From: Symsagittifera roscoffensis | Lineage: Eukaryota; Xenacoelomorpha; Acoela; Convolutidae | Direction: 5' to 3' | Length of the DNA: 64,000 nucleotides | NCBI RefSeq assembly: GCF_963678635.1 | Contig: NC_087068.1 | Coordinates: 59,319,896 to 59,383,895 of the forward strand | Shown: in pieces, positions 19,169 through 28,514 of the stretch | Numbering within the stretch: the first letter of the stretch is position 1 | Layout of the letters: each line of letters begins with the position of its first letter | Program-made: the position numbers and the translations under genes | The notes under the pieces: model-generated | The model's input: the letters and a program-made list of their open reading frames with translations, nothing else | Told to the model about the DNA's origin: nothing | Databases searched by the model: none

Positions 19169-19229
19169 TTAACATCTATCTCCACACATCCCGAAGTTAT
19201 AAAGAATGGCAGACTGATTCTGGAACTCC

Positions 19230-22200
19230 GTGCCCGCGGCTCTGCAGAAGCCCACTCTTGACGAGCTGTACAGACGCTTGAGGGACCTGGACCACACCCA
19301 GATAGACGAAAGAATGGCGGTGATGCTGAATGCGATCCTCCAGTTGGAGGACCAGGGTGAGTGCAGGGAGTCTGCGACGGAGGCCGTCTTGATAGTCGGC
19401 TACACCACCGAGGGCATATCAAATCGGGCACAGACCAGATGGTTGTCTTGGAATGCGGATGGAGGAGTAAGGGGCTTTGACTTGGCAAGAAATCCTGGCC
19501 TGAGTAACAACACCGAACACGGCGCAGGAGAGTTCCCGCTACCGATGAGGCCAACAGCAAGATCCACGGGACAGAGCTCGAGTAAGGTGCCGTCGATGTC
19601 GCGAGCGCAACAGACGACCGAGGCATATCCGGAGCAGGGGGTCCTAAAGAAAGAGCTTGAGAAGGCGCTGAAGGAAAAGAATAAAGCGAACCTCGATCGG
19701 GATCAGGCGAAGCTGGATAGGGAGAAGCTTCAGCTGGAGAGGGACCAGGCAGTCGACGAGCGAGATCAGACGTTGAAATTACTTGAGATGCTGAGGGCTG
19801 AACATCAGCAGGAGCTAAGGGTGCGGGAGAACGTCGCGAATCGTGATCAACTAAAGTCGGAGTTGGAAAGGATAGAACAGCGACAACGCGAGCTTGACGC
19901 ACAAAAGGGAGCCAGGTCTAACGAACGAGTGGTGACAAGCTCGAGGCCGGAGTCGCGCATGGAGGTGGATGAAGCTCCCAGGGCTAGAGGACGGTTCAAC
20001 CTTGACCGCGAGGCCAGGGAACACATGAGTGAAGGCTTGGAGGTCTGGATACCGAATGACGTGACGCCTTCCTTGCGCAACCTAGAGACCCAACCTGTAC
20101 GCCCTCTGATGGATGTGGTGTTACCCGGATATACCCCAACCTCGACCTCGAGTGGCAGCCAGGTGAGTGGCGCCTCATCGCGCCTGAAGGAGCTGGGCGA
20201 GAAATTGCAGCAGCAGAGTCGTGAAAGATCGACAAGGCCAGAGCTTCCCCCAACTTGGAGGGAACAGCCGGTCAGAAACGTCGTGATCGCGAGCTACAAG
20301 AAGAATACAGAAGGGAACTACCACAGGCACAATCGGCTGGACTGGAGTGCGGAACAGGGAGCCAGGAGGGACTGCTTCCATGACGCAGCCTGGGTGGAGT
20401 ATCTAGCGCCACCTCGTGTGCCAGAGGGTGCAGTTCACCTAATTATAGGGGATAGCCTGGTGCGGGTGTTGACCCAGATACGGTCACACTGGCAGACAGG
20501 AGTCTTGAGTTTCGCTGGAGCTGCCACGCCACAGATGTTGGCAACCCTGGACATGATAGGGATGACCAAAGTTTACACAGTGACCCTGATGGTTGGGACC
20601 AACGACGTGTCAAGGGGAGAAGCGAGGAAAATAACGAGGCTGTGCGACAAGATGAGCTGCCTTCTTGAGGAACTGAGGATCCAGATGGACCCCATCCTGC
20701 TGACGGTATGCACGGTCCCCTACAACATGATGTTTGATCAGCACGCCCTAGAGATGAACCAGAAGGTGCGGAGCCTGAACAAGGCGATCCGAGACATACA
20801 CCGAAAGAGTGTGCTTCCTCTCAGGCTGCTGGACATAGCTGAACGCATGGAGAACAAGGGATTCCCTGAAGACACCTCGAAAGATGGAATCCATTTCGAT
20901 AGGCCAAGGGGAGCGGAGTGGCTGAACGACGTCTTCCAGGAACATATAAACACACTAGAAGCGGACCTGCTGGAGACAGCCCAATTCACTTTAGGACCAC
21001 CTCCCAACCCACCATTCCTTGCCTCGAGGGCCTTGGCTGGTCGCTTGGGAGCGAGAGTTGATACTAGAGACAGTTCAAGGAGCAATCAGACCCGATTGCA
21101 GAGTGCCACACCAATGGAGTCGGAGGAGGTAGAGTCATCAACACCTCCGGGCTCGGCGATGTCCTCCGTGGTGGTGGCAGATGGCAGGAGAGAAAAGAAG
21201 TCTATGGAGACTACCCGCTTGAGATATCCTGAGAAGGTGAAGGAACTGGATCTAGAGACCTTGGAATGCAGACGAGAGTTGGCGGAAACCCTGGGGATCG
21301 AACGAGTGTGGCATGAGGACTTGAATAGACATCATTGCGTAGACTGGTTGAAAGCACACGAGGCGCATTTCTCGAGAGCGAGGTTAATGGAGACTACAGA
21401 CCTGACTGGAATTCCCACAAAAGCGATCATGGGACCCATTAACTATAGGCCTCTCAAGCTGCTAGGTAGTCCCGGACTTATAGTAGAACCTCCCAAGCAC
21501 CGAACTGGCATCGCCAGGATCAAGTTGGCAACCCCGGCGCAATTAAAAGTGGTAGACAAGCTACTCAATCCGGGGGGAATGGAGTTGCCTGACGCTGCTT
21601 ACGAAGGTCCCAAGTTGGCAGAGGATCCCAGGTACGGGAAGCCCTGTGGCGGCACCCAATTGGCCAAGACTCTGGCAGTTTATGATAGAGCAGATCCAGC
21701 TGCTGCAAGAGTAGTCATTGTGGCGGGATCGGACTTCGAAGGAACGTCTCCCAAGTTGTTCTGGCCGGAGACTCTGGTATACTCTTTGCCAGGAGCCGAA
21801 TTGAACCAGATGTTGACCCTAGTGGTGGCAATAAAGTCGGAGATGCCCTGTGAACCTGAGCTGCTATTGTTTGCAGGAATGAATGACCACCTGCATGCGA
21901 TGGGACTTCTTGAGCAACTGAAGGGCAAGGAGGTTCCGACATCAAGGAAGATATGGGAGGCCATTCAGGCGTTATTTGCGGCGATGAATGAGGTACAAGA
22001 GAACGTAGCCTCAAGATTTGGGTCCAAGACAAAGGTGGTGTTTACCACATCCCCAGGATACGCAAGCATGCCACCCGCCCTACAATTCGTGTACGCGGTC
22101 TTGATCTTGATAGCAGAAGGGAGTGAATGGCGGATTCTGATGGCAGCCCCCAATCGAGAGCTGGAGCCAGTGAACTTGAGACTTTACAAATCAGAATTAC

Positions 22201-25200
22201 CAGCGGCATGGGCTGACATATCTCATGCGCTGAGGGGCTTTTACGGACTAGCCGACGTCTTGATTGTGTTGGATGAGGTACTCTTGCTAGAGATATCGAA
22301 CTTTGCTAGACAACTCAAGTTCAGCCCAGTCATCGGGGACGACCACACGGCGATAAACCAGTTGACGGCCAGCCTGTGGTTCCGGTTTATGGAGGTGAAA
22401 GTCGCAAATTCCACCAGCAAGTCTAGAGGTCCCAGCAACGAGAGGAGAAATGTGGTCGAGACGGAGAAACAGTTAGAATCGATGAAATATCGCTTGACTC
22501 AAGAGAATGGCTGGTGGCCATTCCTGACACCAAGGCTGGAGAACGTCACGAATAAAACGAGGGAAGAAGCACCACTCCTCGTGAAACAAATCTGGAGTTT
22601 CCTAGAGAAGCAACTGGAGCTGGCCGAGGTAAGAGACATGACGGTGGCTAGATTTGTCTCGGCCGCCAATGAAGTGACAATCGCAGGGTTCTGGAGAGAG
22701 CACGCCAAAGGCGAATTGAGGACTCGGAGGGATTACGAGATTCTCAAGTTCTTGAGTCCTTGCTGGGAGAAGGAATTCTTGGCAGGAGTATTCGGTACCA
22801 CGGCGACTATCTTTGGAGCCTTCGTGCAGGAGATACTGGGCATGCCCGTCAGCCTGCTCTTGGCCCTGTATTTGGTCTGCCCCAGATACTTGTTCAACAT
22901 GGGCCCAGCATACATGTTTAGTCGAGGAGTGGAGACACTTCGAGTTGATGGGTATCTGGCGCTAGTACTCTTGACCCATGGGGAATTGGTGTCGTTTCAT
23001 CGGTTAATGGAATATGGAGAACCTCTGTCTATGGAGAGAGTCCACACGAGTATTGAAACCAGCTCCTACAAGTGTGCCGCAGGGTTGAAGACACTGCTGG
23101 TGCAATACCTCATGATGCAGAATCGATACATGACGGGTGAAGATGAGAACCCAACCTCGAGAGAAGAATGGGAGAAGGCGAACAGAGGGATGCCTCTGTT
23201 GACGGACCTGTGCCTGGCAATGAGGTCGGACCCAATGGGGATAATCCGAGGTCTGGAGGAGGTGGTGACCTGCATCTATGGTCCAGCAGTGACGTACGCG
23301 TTTCCAGATCCCCTGGTGATAACGTATCGTCACTCGGTGACGCACTTGAGTCTCATCAGCGTACTGGATGGTACAGCGCTGAATTGGTGTCAGCAGGAGG
23401 TGCTCAGGGCGCGAATGAGCAACACGGTACTCTTTGGAAAGGTGAAAGATGCCGAGCTGATAGTGTGCAACTTCAGGGGTCAAATGCAATGTAGAATGGG
23501 AGGCAAGCGAGAGGGTCCCATTGAAATGAATCCCAAATTCTGGAACTTGAACCCATTGACGGCGGACGGACGAGAAATCTTGAGAATTCCTGCCTGGAAG
23601 GAGTGCTTCGCACTGGTGAAGAGGGAGCTGGAGACCATAATGGAGAAAGAAATCCTCCCGGCCACCATGCCTGAGTTCCCAATAGTCAGGAGGATGACCT
23701 TAGGAATGAATAGTCCCTTGGTAGTTCCCTCCATAATGGCGAGGATGACGGCGGAGGAAATGCAGAAGGATGTCACTGATGGCTGGGACCCCCTGTTCAT
23801 TGGCTACACGGCGGCGGTCTACTTCCATACCAGCGAGATGAAGGTAAACTCGTGGACGACGCAAGCGAAAAAGAGTAGAGGTTCGCAGCCCCCAGGGTAT
23901 GAGGTGAGGAAGGTCTTGAGAACTCTTGAGAAGGAGGGACTTGAGAACATGTTGCCCATATGGGATGATGGCAGGATGATCGTGATGGAGGGGCACGTCG
24001 CACTGGTGGACGACATGAAATTTGCCACGAGAAAATATAAGGCGCCCTATGGCTTGGAACAGGTGGAAATAAGACAGGAAGGAACAGAACTAGATGCAGC
24101 AGGTCAACTGCACGTAGCACTGACGGAATACAAAAAGCTGGATCCTGCGACACCATCACCACTGTCCGTGGACACACCTGGAGACAAGAGGAGCGGACCC
24201 GTCGAGGACCGATTTAAGAAAAGTCTCGAGAGAAGGAGACATGAGTCAGAAGAAGAGAGTATGGATGAAACTCTCAGTGAAGCTGGTGAAGACATGGAAG
24301 TGGGGAATACGCCTGAACCAGGGCCATCAGGGGAGGAGCTCACCACTCAAGAGCTGTTGAAAGATTTGAGCGAGGAGAATTGGGCAGATACTGCCACACC
24401 ACCCCTGATTCCGTCTCCGCGGAAGAACCTAGAGTTGCCATTGGCAGGTGAGACCTTCAATATGGGGATGTTACTCTTGAGCTCGGAGGAAAGGGAGAAG
24501 AACACGTTCGAAGGGAACAGGGACATATTCTTGGGATCTCTCGAGGATGACGCTTGGCAGGAGTTCCTGGAGGAATTCAATCGAGAAGTGGGCAGCGAGA
24601 CGACGCTGGACAAGTTCAAGAAGGAACTGTGGGACGCAGTAGTGAGATTCGGGGAACCGCTCCTGATAGGAACGGGCCTGGATGAGAAAGCAAGAAAAGA
24701 GCTGCTGAACAAGCTAGTGGAGCTGAGGAACGCACGATCGAAGACTAGAAAAGAGAAATGTGAGGACAGCTCTACTCTGAAACAAAAAACTGTGGATAAA
24801 ATGGTTGATGATATAAAAAGGGATAAGGTTGGGACTAGTAATTTGATTAAAAGTACTAATATCCTTAAGGCTCGAGCAGGGGGGAGGCAAGAGTTGGAAG
24901 GAGTGGATGGAGAGGTCGAATCAACGATGATAGCCACAACACCCTCGAGCAGAGATGTGAAGACTCGCAAGAGGAAGAGAGAAGTGGAAGGATGGGGTAG
25001 TCCTTCAGTGGATGCTGTTTCGGAAGGAAACTTGAGAGAGACGGCGCCCATCGTTTTGGCCCGATGCAAGACGGCGGCATACAAGAATAGCTCGGAGCTC
25101 AGGAAACCACTTGAAGTAGAAAAGGAAATAGAGGTTTCCACCAGTTCGACGTCAGAAGAAGACTTCAAGCCTCAGAAGGTAAACGTGAAGAGAGGTTCAA

Positions 25201-28085
25201 CGAACGGACAGGTAGGGGAAGTGGAGATCGGCAAAGAATGGATCTCGAAGGCACATCAGGACATGGGCAAACAAGTGACGAGTGATCCATTGGAGAGGAA
25301 CAAGACGAGGAACACTTCCCGGACGTGGTGGGTGGCCCTCGAAACATTGAAGGAAATGGAGGACTGCTTGAAGAAGTTGGACAGTGGAATAGCTCGCAGG
25401 CGACGCAATTGGGCCACCCAGCAAAAAGCCGAGGTTAATAAGATAGAGATGGCAAGTCATCTGAAGAGGTCCTGGCAGAGTTTGTTGAAGGATCATTTTG
25501 AAGAGGCGATGAGAAAATCCTCATCAGCACCGCCACTAATGGCGAATCCCTTCGTTAGAACTGCGGGACAATTAATGTTCACCTGGAGTCTGGTGGGAAT
25601 AGAGTTGGAGACATTGACCTCGTATGACAGGCTGAAGTTGGGAAGCAAGAAGCTAGAGGTGTATCAGGCACTGATGCAACACGTGGCCAGGGACAATTCA
25701 GGCTTGAGCCTGGCTAGAAGAAAAGATGCCACATGTTTCTTGAGATGGACAATGTCAATGATGTCTGATAGCACCATCCTGGCATGCCACCAGAGAGCAA
25801 GTGGAAGTAAAACCATGGAGAGAAGAGTCTCAACGATCATCTTGAACGTATATCAGAGTACAGGAATAGAGAAAGAAGATGGTTCCAGACTATCCTTAGA
25901 GAACCATCGAAAGCTGGACGAGGTACGGAGGTTCTCTAATAAGAAGTTCGAGGAAGAACATGATGTTCACCGTAACCTGGCCTCGTCAGAACAGTACTCG
26001 AGACTCAGTGAGAAGGGGGAATACCAATATGTGTCTGGAGTGATGGGAATAGCCTACAATCCCTTCTTAGACTCGGAAGCTGGAGGAGCCCACAGAAACC
26101 ATGAGGTAGCGGAGCTACTGAAGTTTTGGACAGAAAGAATAATGGAGATAGACGCGGTGGAGAAAGAGGGGCCGAGCCTGGGCCTGATTCTTGAGAAAAC
26201 ACCAGAGGTGATAAGCATACCGCGCTCAAACAAGAGAGTTGAAGTGAACATGGGCGGTGGAGATGGCTTGTTAACCACGAACTTGGGAGTGATATGGAAG
26301 CTACTAAGACCCTCCTGGTGTCCACATCCCCATGCGAGTCTAATCGAGGAAACCACCGAGCGAGTGAGGTTAGCACCAACGGAAGATGAAGATCTGGCGA
26401 AGTTGAGTGTGCTACATAAGCTAATCACACCCCAGATGCAAGAGCCAAGCGAAAGGACGAGCGACCCCGGGTCAGCAAAGAAATTGGAGCCGGGTAGCTG
26501 TCTGGATTCGACGTGTGGGAACGGAGAGCACATCTGCGATGGACGGTCATGCGTCAGAATACTGTCGTTTCAAAAAGAAGACCTGGTCACTTGGTTCGAA
26601 GACATCACAGAAAGGGAGAAAAGTGAAGTGCAAATAATAGCGGAATGTTACGCGAGAACCACGGTGAATATAGCGACAGCTCTCGGATTCTTCTCGAGAA
26701 TGTGTGGTCTGCAGGCACTGGAGAGACTGGAGTCTGAACATCATTTAGTGACGGCGTTGAGCGTAGAATCATGGCCCGGGGTGTTGCAGGTGACTCAAAA
26801 ACACATCCGGAGCTGGAAGGTTGGTCTTGAGGCGGAAATGGGATTTCCCATGAGCGAAGCTTATGGCTTGCCATTGAACGCGAAATCGCTGATAGGGTCA
26901 ATGATGGCCAACTTGTGCGGAAGTCACTACCCGCTACACATGGCGATGGTGGAAGTGTCCAGCCAGAGAATACTGGTGGACAAGGCCTTCTCAGTGCCCA
27001 AGTGTGTGAGGTTGGCTCGGATGTCGCATCACTCGCACAAGTTGTTGAGAAAAATCAAAGGGACAGTACCAAAAGAATTGAGAGATGACTTAAGCGAAAT
27101 CTGGGGAGAAGATCTTCTGAAGTTGGAAAGAGAAAACACGAGCGATCACGAGAGACAAAACGTGATCGGGAAACCTGTGGGAAGTACTCCGAACCTGGAA
27201 GACAACGACACGATGCACGAGAAAATGATGGAGCTTGAGCCTCTCTTGGAAGCCTCAGGGGAGCATAATCTCAGGAGCATTGAGATCTCTCATGGGGAAT
27301 GCCCATGCCACTGTTTGGCACAAACGGTGTGGTATCCAGATCACAAGAACCTTTGCCTGGTGTGGGATGTGGAAGAGATTCGGTCGATCGGACTACCGGA
27401 TCACCGGCAGAAGGTGACGCTCTTAGTAGTGAGTACGATGTTAGCTCTGAGATGGATAGAAGAGAATATAACGAAGTATCGGGAGGCGACGACGCCAACG
27501 GCTGAGTCAATATACGCGATAGACTACAGCAGGAGACTCGAGTTGTTTGAGACTGCGTGCAAAGTATTCGCCATACCGACGGAAGTCAGGCACGTATGGA
27601 GTCGCTTGAGGTACTTTCCATGGTTTCGGGCGACACTGACGTCTTGGTTGTACAGGGCAACGAAAGATCACATGAGAAAACATCAAAAGGAGTATCGACA
27701 GTTCCAGGCCGAGATTGGGCCGGAAGCTTTCAAGAGACCCCTGCTAACCCATCGTAATGCGATCACGACGGGATGGAAGAGAGTGGGTAAGATGTCTAGA
27801 GACAATACCAAAGCGAGGGAGTCGATACTAGAGGAAGACCTGGCGAAGAACGTGAGCTTGAGCCTGCACAACTCCTTTTGCTTGAACCGAGAAGCTAGGG
27901 TGAAGGCACTACCCAACCAAGCAAAGAGATTGCAGGAGCAGAGAGAATGGATGCGATCCTATGAACAGCTGAAGGCTTGGGAGGAGATTGTGATTAGTTC
28001 CGATGATGAAGAGGAACTGTTGAGACAGTTTGCCGCATCTAGCACTTCAGGATGCAGTACCTCCAAGGCGAAGAGTACGAGATGA
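19230..28085 (+). CDS. Gypsy-1 giant third ORF with two SGNH-hydrolase-like modules
   Basis: The open frame is 2,951 codons counted from 19230 (a GTG). The first ATG is 19314, or 19206 if the TGA at 19215 is read through. Residues ~140-230 are a charged coiled coil. Residues ~400-580 form an SGNH/GDSL hydrolase with all four blocks: IIGDSL (Ser409), SFAGAA, VGTND (Asn458) and DGIHF (Asp552, His555). A second, diverged module spans about 825-1060 (VAGSDF, LPGAEL, AGMND, GDDH). After it come a hydrophobic stretch (~1183-1222), a Ser/Glu-rich hinge (~1650-1710), Cys clusters (~2421-2445 and ~2690-2712) and a terminal EEIVISSDDEEEL resembling a SUMO-interacting motif. There is no signal peptide or obvious envelope fold. 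The place of the ORF suggests an env-position accessory protein; its function is unknown. Confidence 0.85.
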   Translation: MPAALQKPTLDELYRRLRDLDHTQIDERMAVMLNAILQLEDQGECRESATEAVLIVGYTTEGISNRAQTRWLSWNADGGVRGFDLARNPGLSNNTEHGAGEFPLPMRPTARSTGQSSSKVPSMSRAQQTTEAYPEQGVLKKELEKALKEKNKANLDRDQAKLDREKLQLERDQAVDERDQTLKLLEMLRAEHQQELRVRENVANRDQLKSELERIEQRQRELDAQKGARSNERVVTSSRPESRMEVDEAPRARGRFNLDREAREHMSEGLEVWIPNDVTPSLRNLETQPVRPLMDVVLPGYTPTSTSSGSQVSGASSRLKELGEKLQQQSRERSTRPELPPTWREQPVRNVVIASYKKNTEGNYHRHNRLDWSAEQGARRDCFHDAAWVEYLAPPRVPEGAVHLIIGDSLVRVLTQIRSHWQTGVLSFAGAATPQMLATLDMIGMTKVYTVTLMVGTNDVSRGEARKITRLCDKMSCLLEELRIQMDPILLTVCTVPYNMMFDQHALEMNQKVRSLNKAIRDIHRKSVLPLRLLDIAERMENKGFPEDTSKDGIHFDRPRGAEWLNDVFQEHINTLEADLLETAQFTLGPPPNPPFLASRALAGRLGARVDTRDSSRSNQTRLQSATPMESEEVESSTPPGSAMSSVVVADGRREKKSMETTRLRYPEKVKELDLETLECRRELAETLGIERVWHEDLNRHHCVDWLKAHEAHFSRARLMETTDLTGIPTKAIMGPINYRPLKLLGSPGLIVEPPKHRTGIARIKLATPAQLKVVDKLLNPGGMELPDAAYEGPKLAEDPRYGKPCGGTQLAKTLAVYDRADPAAARVVIVAGSDFEGTSPKLFWPETLVYSLPGAELNQMLTLVVAIKSEMPCEPELLLFAGMNDHLHAMGLLEQLKGKEVPTSRKIWEAIQALFAAMNEVQENVASRFGSKTKVVFTTSPGYASMPPALQFVYAVLILIAEGSEWRILMAAPNRELEPVNLRLYKSELPAAWADISHALRGFYGLADVLIVLDEVLLLEISNFARQLKFSPVIGDDHTAINQLTASLWFRFMEVKVANSTSKSRGPSNERRNVVETEKQLESMKYRLTQENGWWPFLTPRLENVTNKTREEAPLLVKQIWSFLEKQLELAEVRDMTVARFVSAANEVTIAGFWREHAKGELRTRRDYEILKFLSPCWEKEFLAGVFGTTATIFGAFVQEILGMPVSLLLALYLVCPRYLFNMGPAYMFSRGVETLRVDGYLALVLLTHGELVSFHRLMEYGEPLSMERVHTSIETSSYKCAAGLKTLLVQYLMMQNRYMTGEDENPTSREEWEKANRGMPLLTDLCLAMRSDPMGIIRGLEEVVTCIYGPAVTYAFPDPLVITYRHSVTHLSLISVLDGTALNWCQQEVLRARMSNTVLFGKVKDAELIVCNFRGQMQCRMGGKREGPIEMNPKFWNLNPLTADGREILRIPAWKECFALVKRELETIMEKEILPATMPEFPIVRRMTLGMNSPLVVPSIMARMTAEEMQKDVTDGWDPLFIGYTAAVYFHTSEMKVNSWTTQAKKSRGSQPPGYEVRKVLRTLEKEGLENMLPIWDDGRMIVMEGHVALVDDMKFATRKYKAPYGLEQVEIRQEGTELDAAGQLHVALTEYKKLDPATPSPLSVDTPGDKRSGPVEDRFKKSLERRRHESEEESMDETLSEAGEDMEVGNTPEPGPSGEELTTQELLKDLSEENWADTATPPLIPSPRKNLELPLAGETFNMGMLLLSSEEREKNTFEGNRDIFLGSLEDDAWQEFLEEFNREVGSETTLDKFKKELWDAVVRFGEPLLIGTGLDEKARKELLNKLVELRNARSKTRKEKCEDSSTLKQKTVDKMVDDIKRDKVGTSNLIKSTNILKARAGGRQELEGVDGEVESTMIATTPSSRDVKTRKRKREVEGWGSPSVDAVSEGNLRETAPIVLARCKTAAYKNSSELRKPLEVEKEIEVSTSSTSEEDFKPQKVNVKRGSTNGQVGEVEIGKEWISKAHQDMGKQVTSDPLERNKTRNTSRTWWVALETLKEMEDCLKKLDSGIARRRRNWATQQKAEVNKIEMASHLKRSWQSLLKDHFEEAMRKSSSAPPLMANPFVRTAGQLMFTWSLVGIELETLTSYDRLKLGSKKLEVYQALMQHVARDNSGLSLARRKDATCFLRWTMSMMSDSTILACHQRASGSKTMERRVSTIILNVYQSTGIEKEDGSRLSLENHRKLDEVRRFSNKKFEEEHDVHRNLASSEQYSRLSEKGEYQYVSGVMGIAYNPFLDSEAGGAHRNHEVAELLKFWTERIMEIDAVEKEGPSLGLILEKTPEVISIPRSNKRVEVNMGGGDGLLTTNLGVIWKLLRPSWCPHPHASLIEETTERVRLAPTEDEDLAKLSVLHKLITPQMQEPSERTSDPGSAKKLEPGSCLDSTCGNGEHICDGRSCVRILSFQKEDLVTWFEDITEREKSEVQIIAECYARTTVNIATALGFFSRMCGLQALERLESEHHLVTALSVESWPGVLQVTQKHIRSWKVGLEAEMGFPMSEAYGLPLNAKSLIGSMMANLCGSHYPLHMAMVEVSSQRILVDKAFSVPKCVRLARMSHHSHKLLRKIKGTVPKELRDDLSEIWGEDLLKLERENTSDHERQNVIGKPVGSTPNLEDNDTMHEKMMELEPLLEASGEHNLRSIEISHGECPCHCLAQTVWYPDHKNLCLVWDVEEIRSIGLPDHRQKVTLLVVSTMLALRWIEENITKYREATTPTAESIYAIDYSRRLELFETACKVFAIPTEVRHVWSRLRYFPWFRATLTSWLYRATKDHMRKHQKEYRQFQAEIGPEAFKRPLLTHRNAITTGWKRVGKMSRDNTKARESILEEDLAKNVSLSLHNSFCLNREARVKALPNQAKRLQEQREWMRSYEQLKAWEEIVISSDDEEELLRQFAASSTSGCSTSKAKSTR

Positions 28086-28514
28086 ATGGGCAAATCGGAT
28101 GGATCTTGAGTCTTGAGAGGGAAAGGGGGCTTGAGTGTGAATCCGAGTGAAACTTGGATTCACGAAAAAGAAATTTTAACAAAGCAAATATTGTTACTAA
28201 TATACTATATTTATTATATAAATCGAAATGCTGCATGACAATTTCCTGATTGAATAGGACAAAAGAGATTTTAAAATGATTGGCTTGAAAAGCGAAAATT
28301 CAAGGGTGCAGGTGTGTGCAGATTTTGATTGCTGTTTAGCAATAGTGTGAAAATTTTACATGGCTGTGAATTTTGGGGTGTAGATAAGCTTAAGTCTGCT
28401 GCAAACTTCTGTAAATGACCACTGGCACTGTATCTTGAGCAACACTCGGTTTTCTGGGACTCACTGGCAGAAGACAGCACGCGATGAGGACATCGATCTC
28501 GAGTCCGGGGAGTA
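28086..28514 (+). other. Gypsy-1 3' untranslated region
   Basis: No gene. It begins with three CTTGAG hexamers (28103-28135) and a hairpin, then AT-rich sequence. The segment before the 3' LTR should contain the polypurine tract, but only a weak purine run (CCGGGGAGTA) abuts the LTR at 28505-28514. A longer purine stretch (GAGAGGGAAAGGGGG) lies far upstream at 28115-28129. Confidence 0.6.
28137..28163 (+). other. Stable hairpin just downstream of the third ORF
   Basis: GTGAATCCGAG and CTTGGATTCAC pair over 11 bp (one G-U) around the loop TGAAA. It lies about 50 nt after the stop codon. Possible roles are RNA stability or packaging. No counterpart can be checked, because the Gypsy-2 3' end is outside the window. 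Confidence 0.55.

Larger units (their letters stand above)
18663..19229 (+). other. Intergenic stretch between pol and the third ORF
   Basis: About 560 bp with no gene. It contains a strong 3' splice-site-like sequence at 18937-18952, a short open stretch ending at 19076 and a four-copy 20-bp repeat. An ATG at 19206 opens the third-ORF frame but meets TGA after three codons (19215-19217). Confidence 0.7.

Noticed and set aside
22780-22900. Viral envelope fusion peptide in the third ORF
   Set aside because: One hydrophobic stretch exists, but there is no signal peptide, cleavage site or paired membrane anchor to support an envelope protein.
24290-24330. NTPEPGPS in the third ORF as a 2A-type ribosome-skipping motif
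   Set aside because: The required D-x-E-x-N-P-G-P order is not met because residues intervene between Asn and Gly-Pro.
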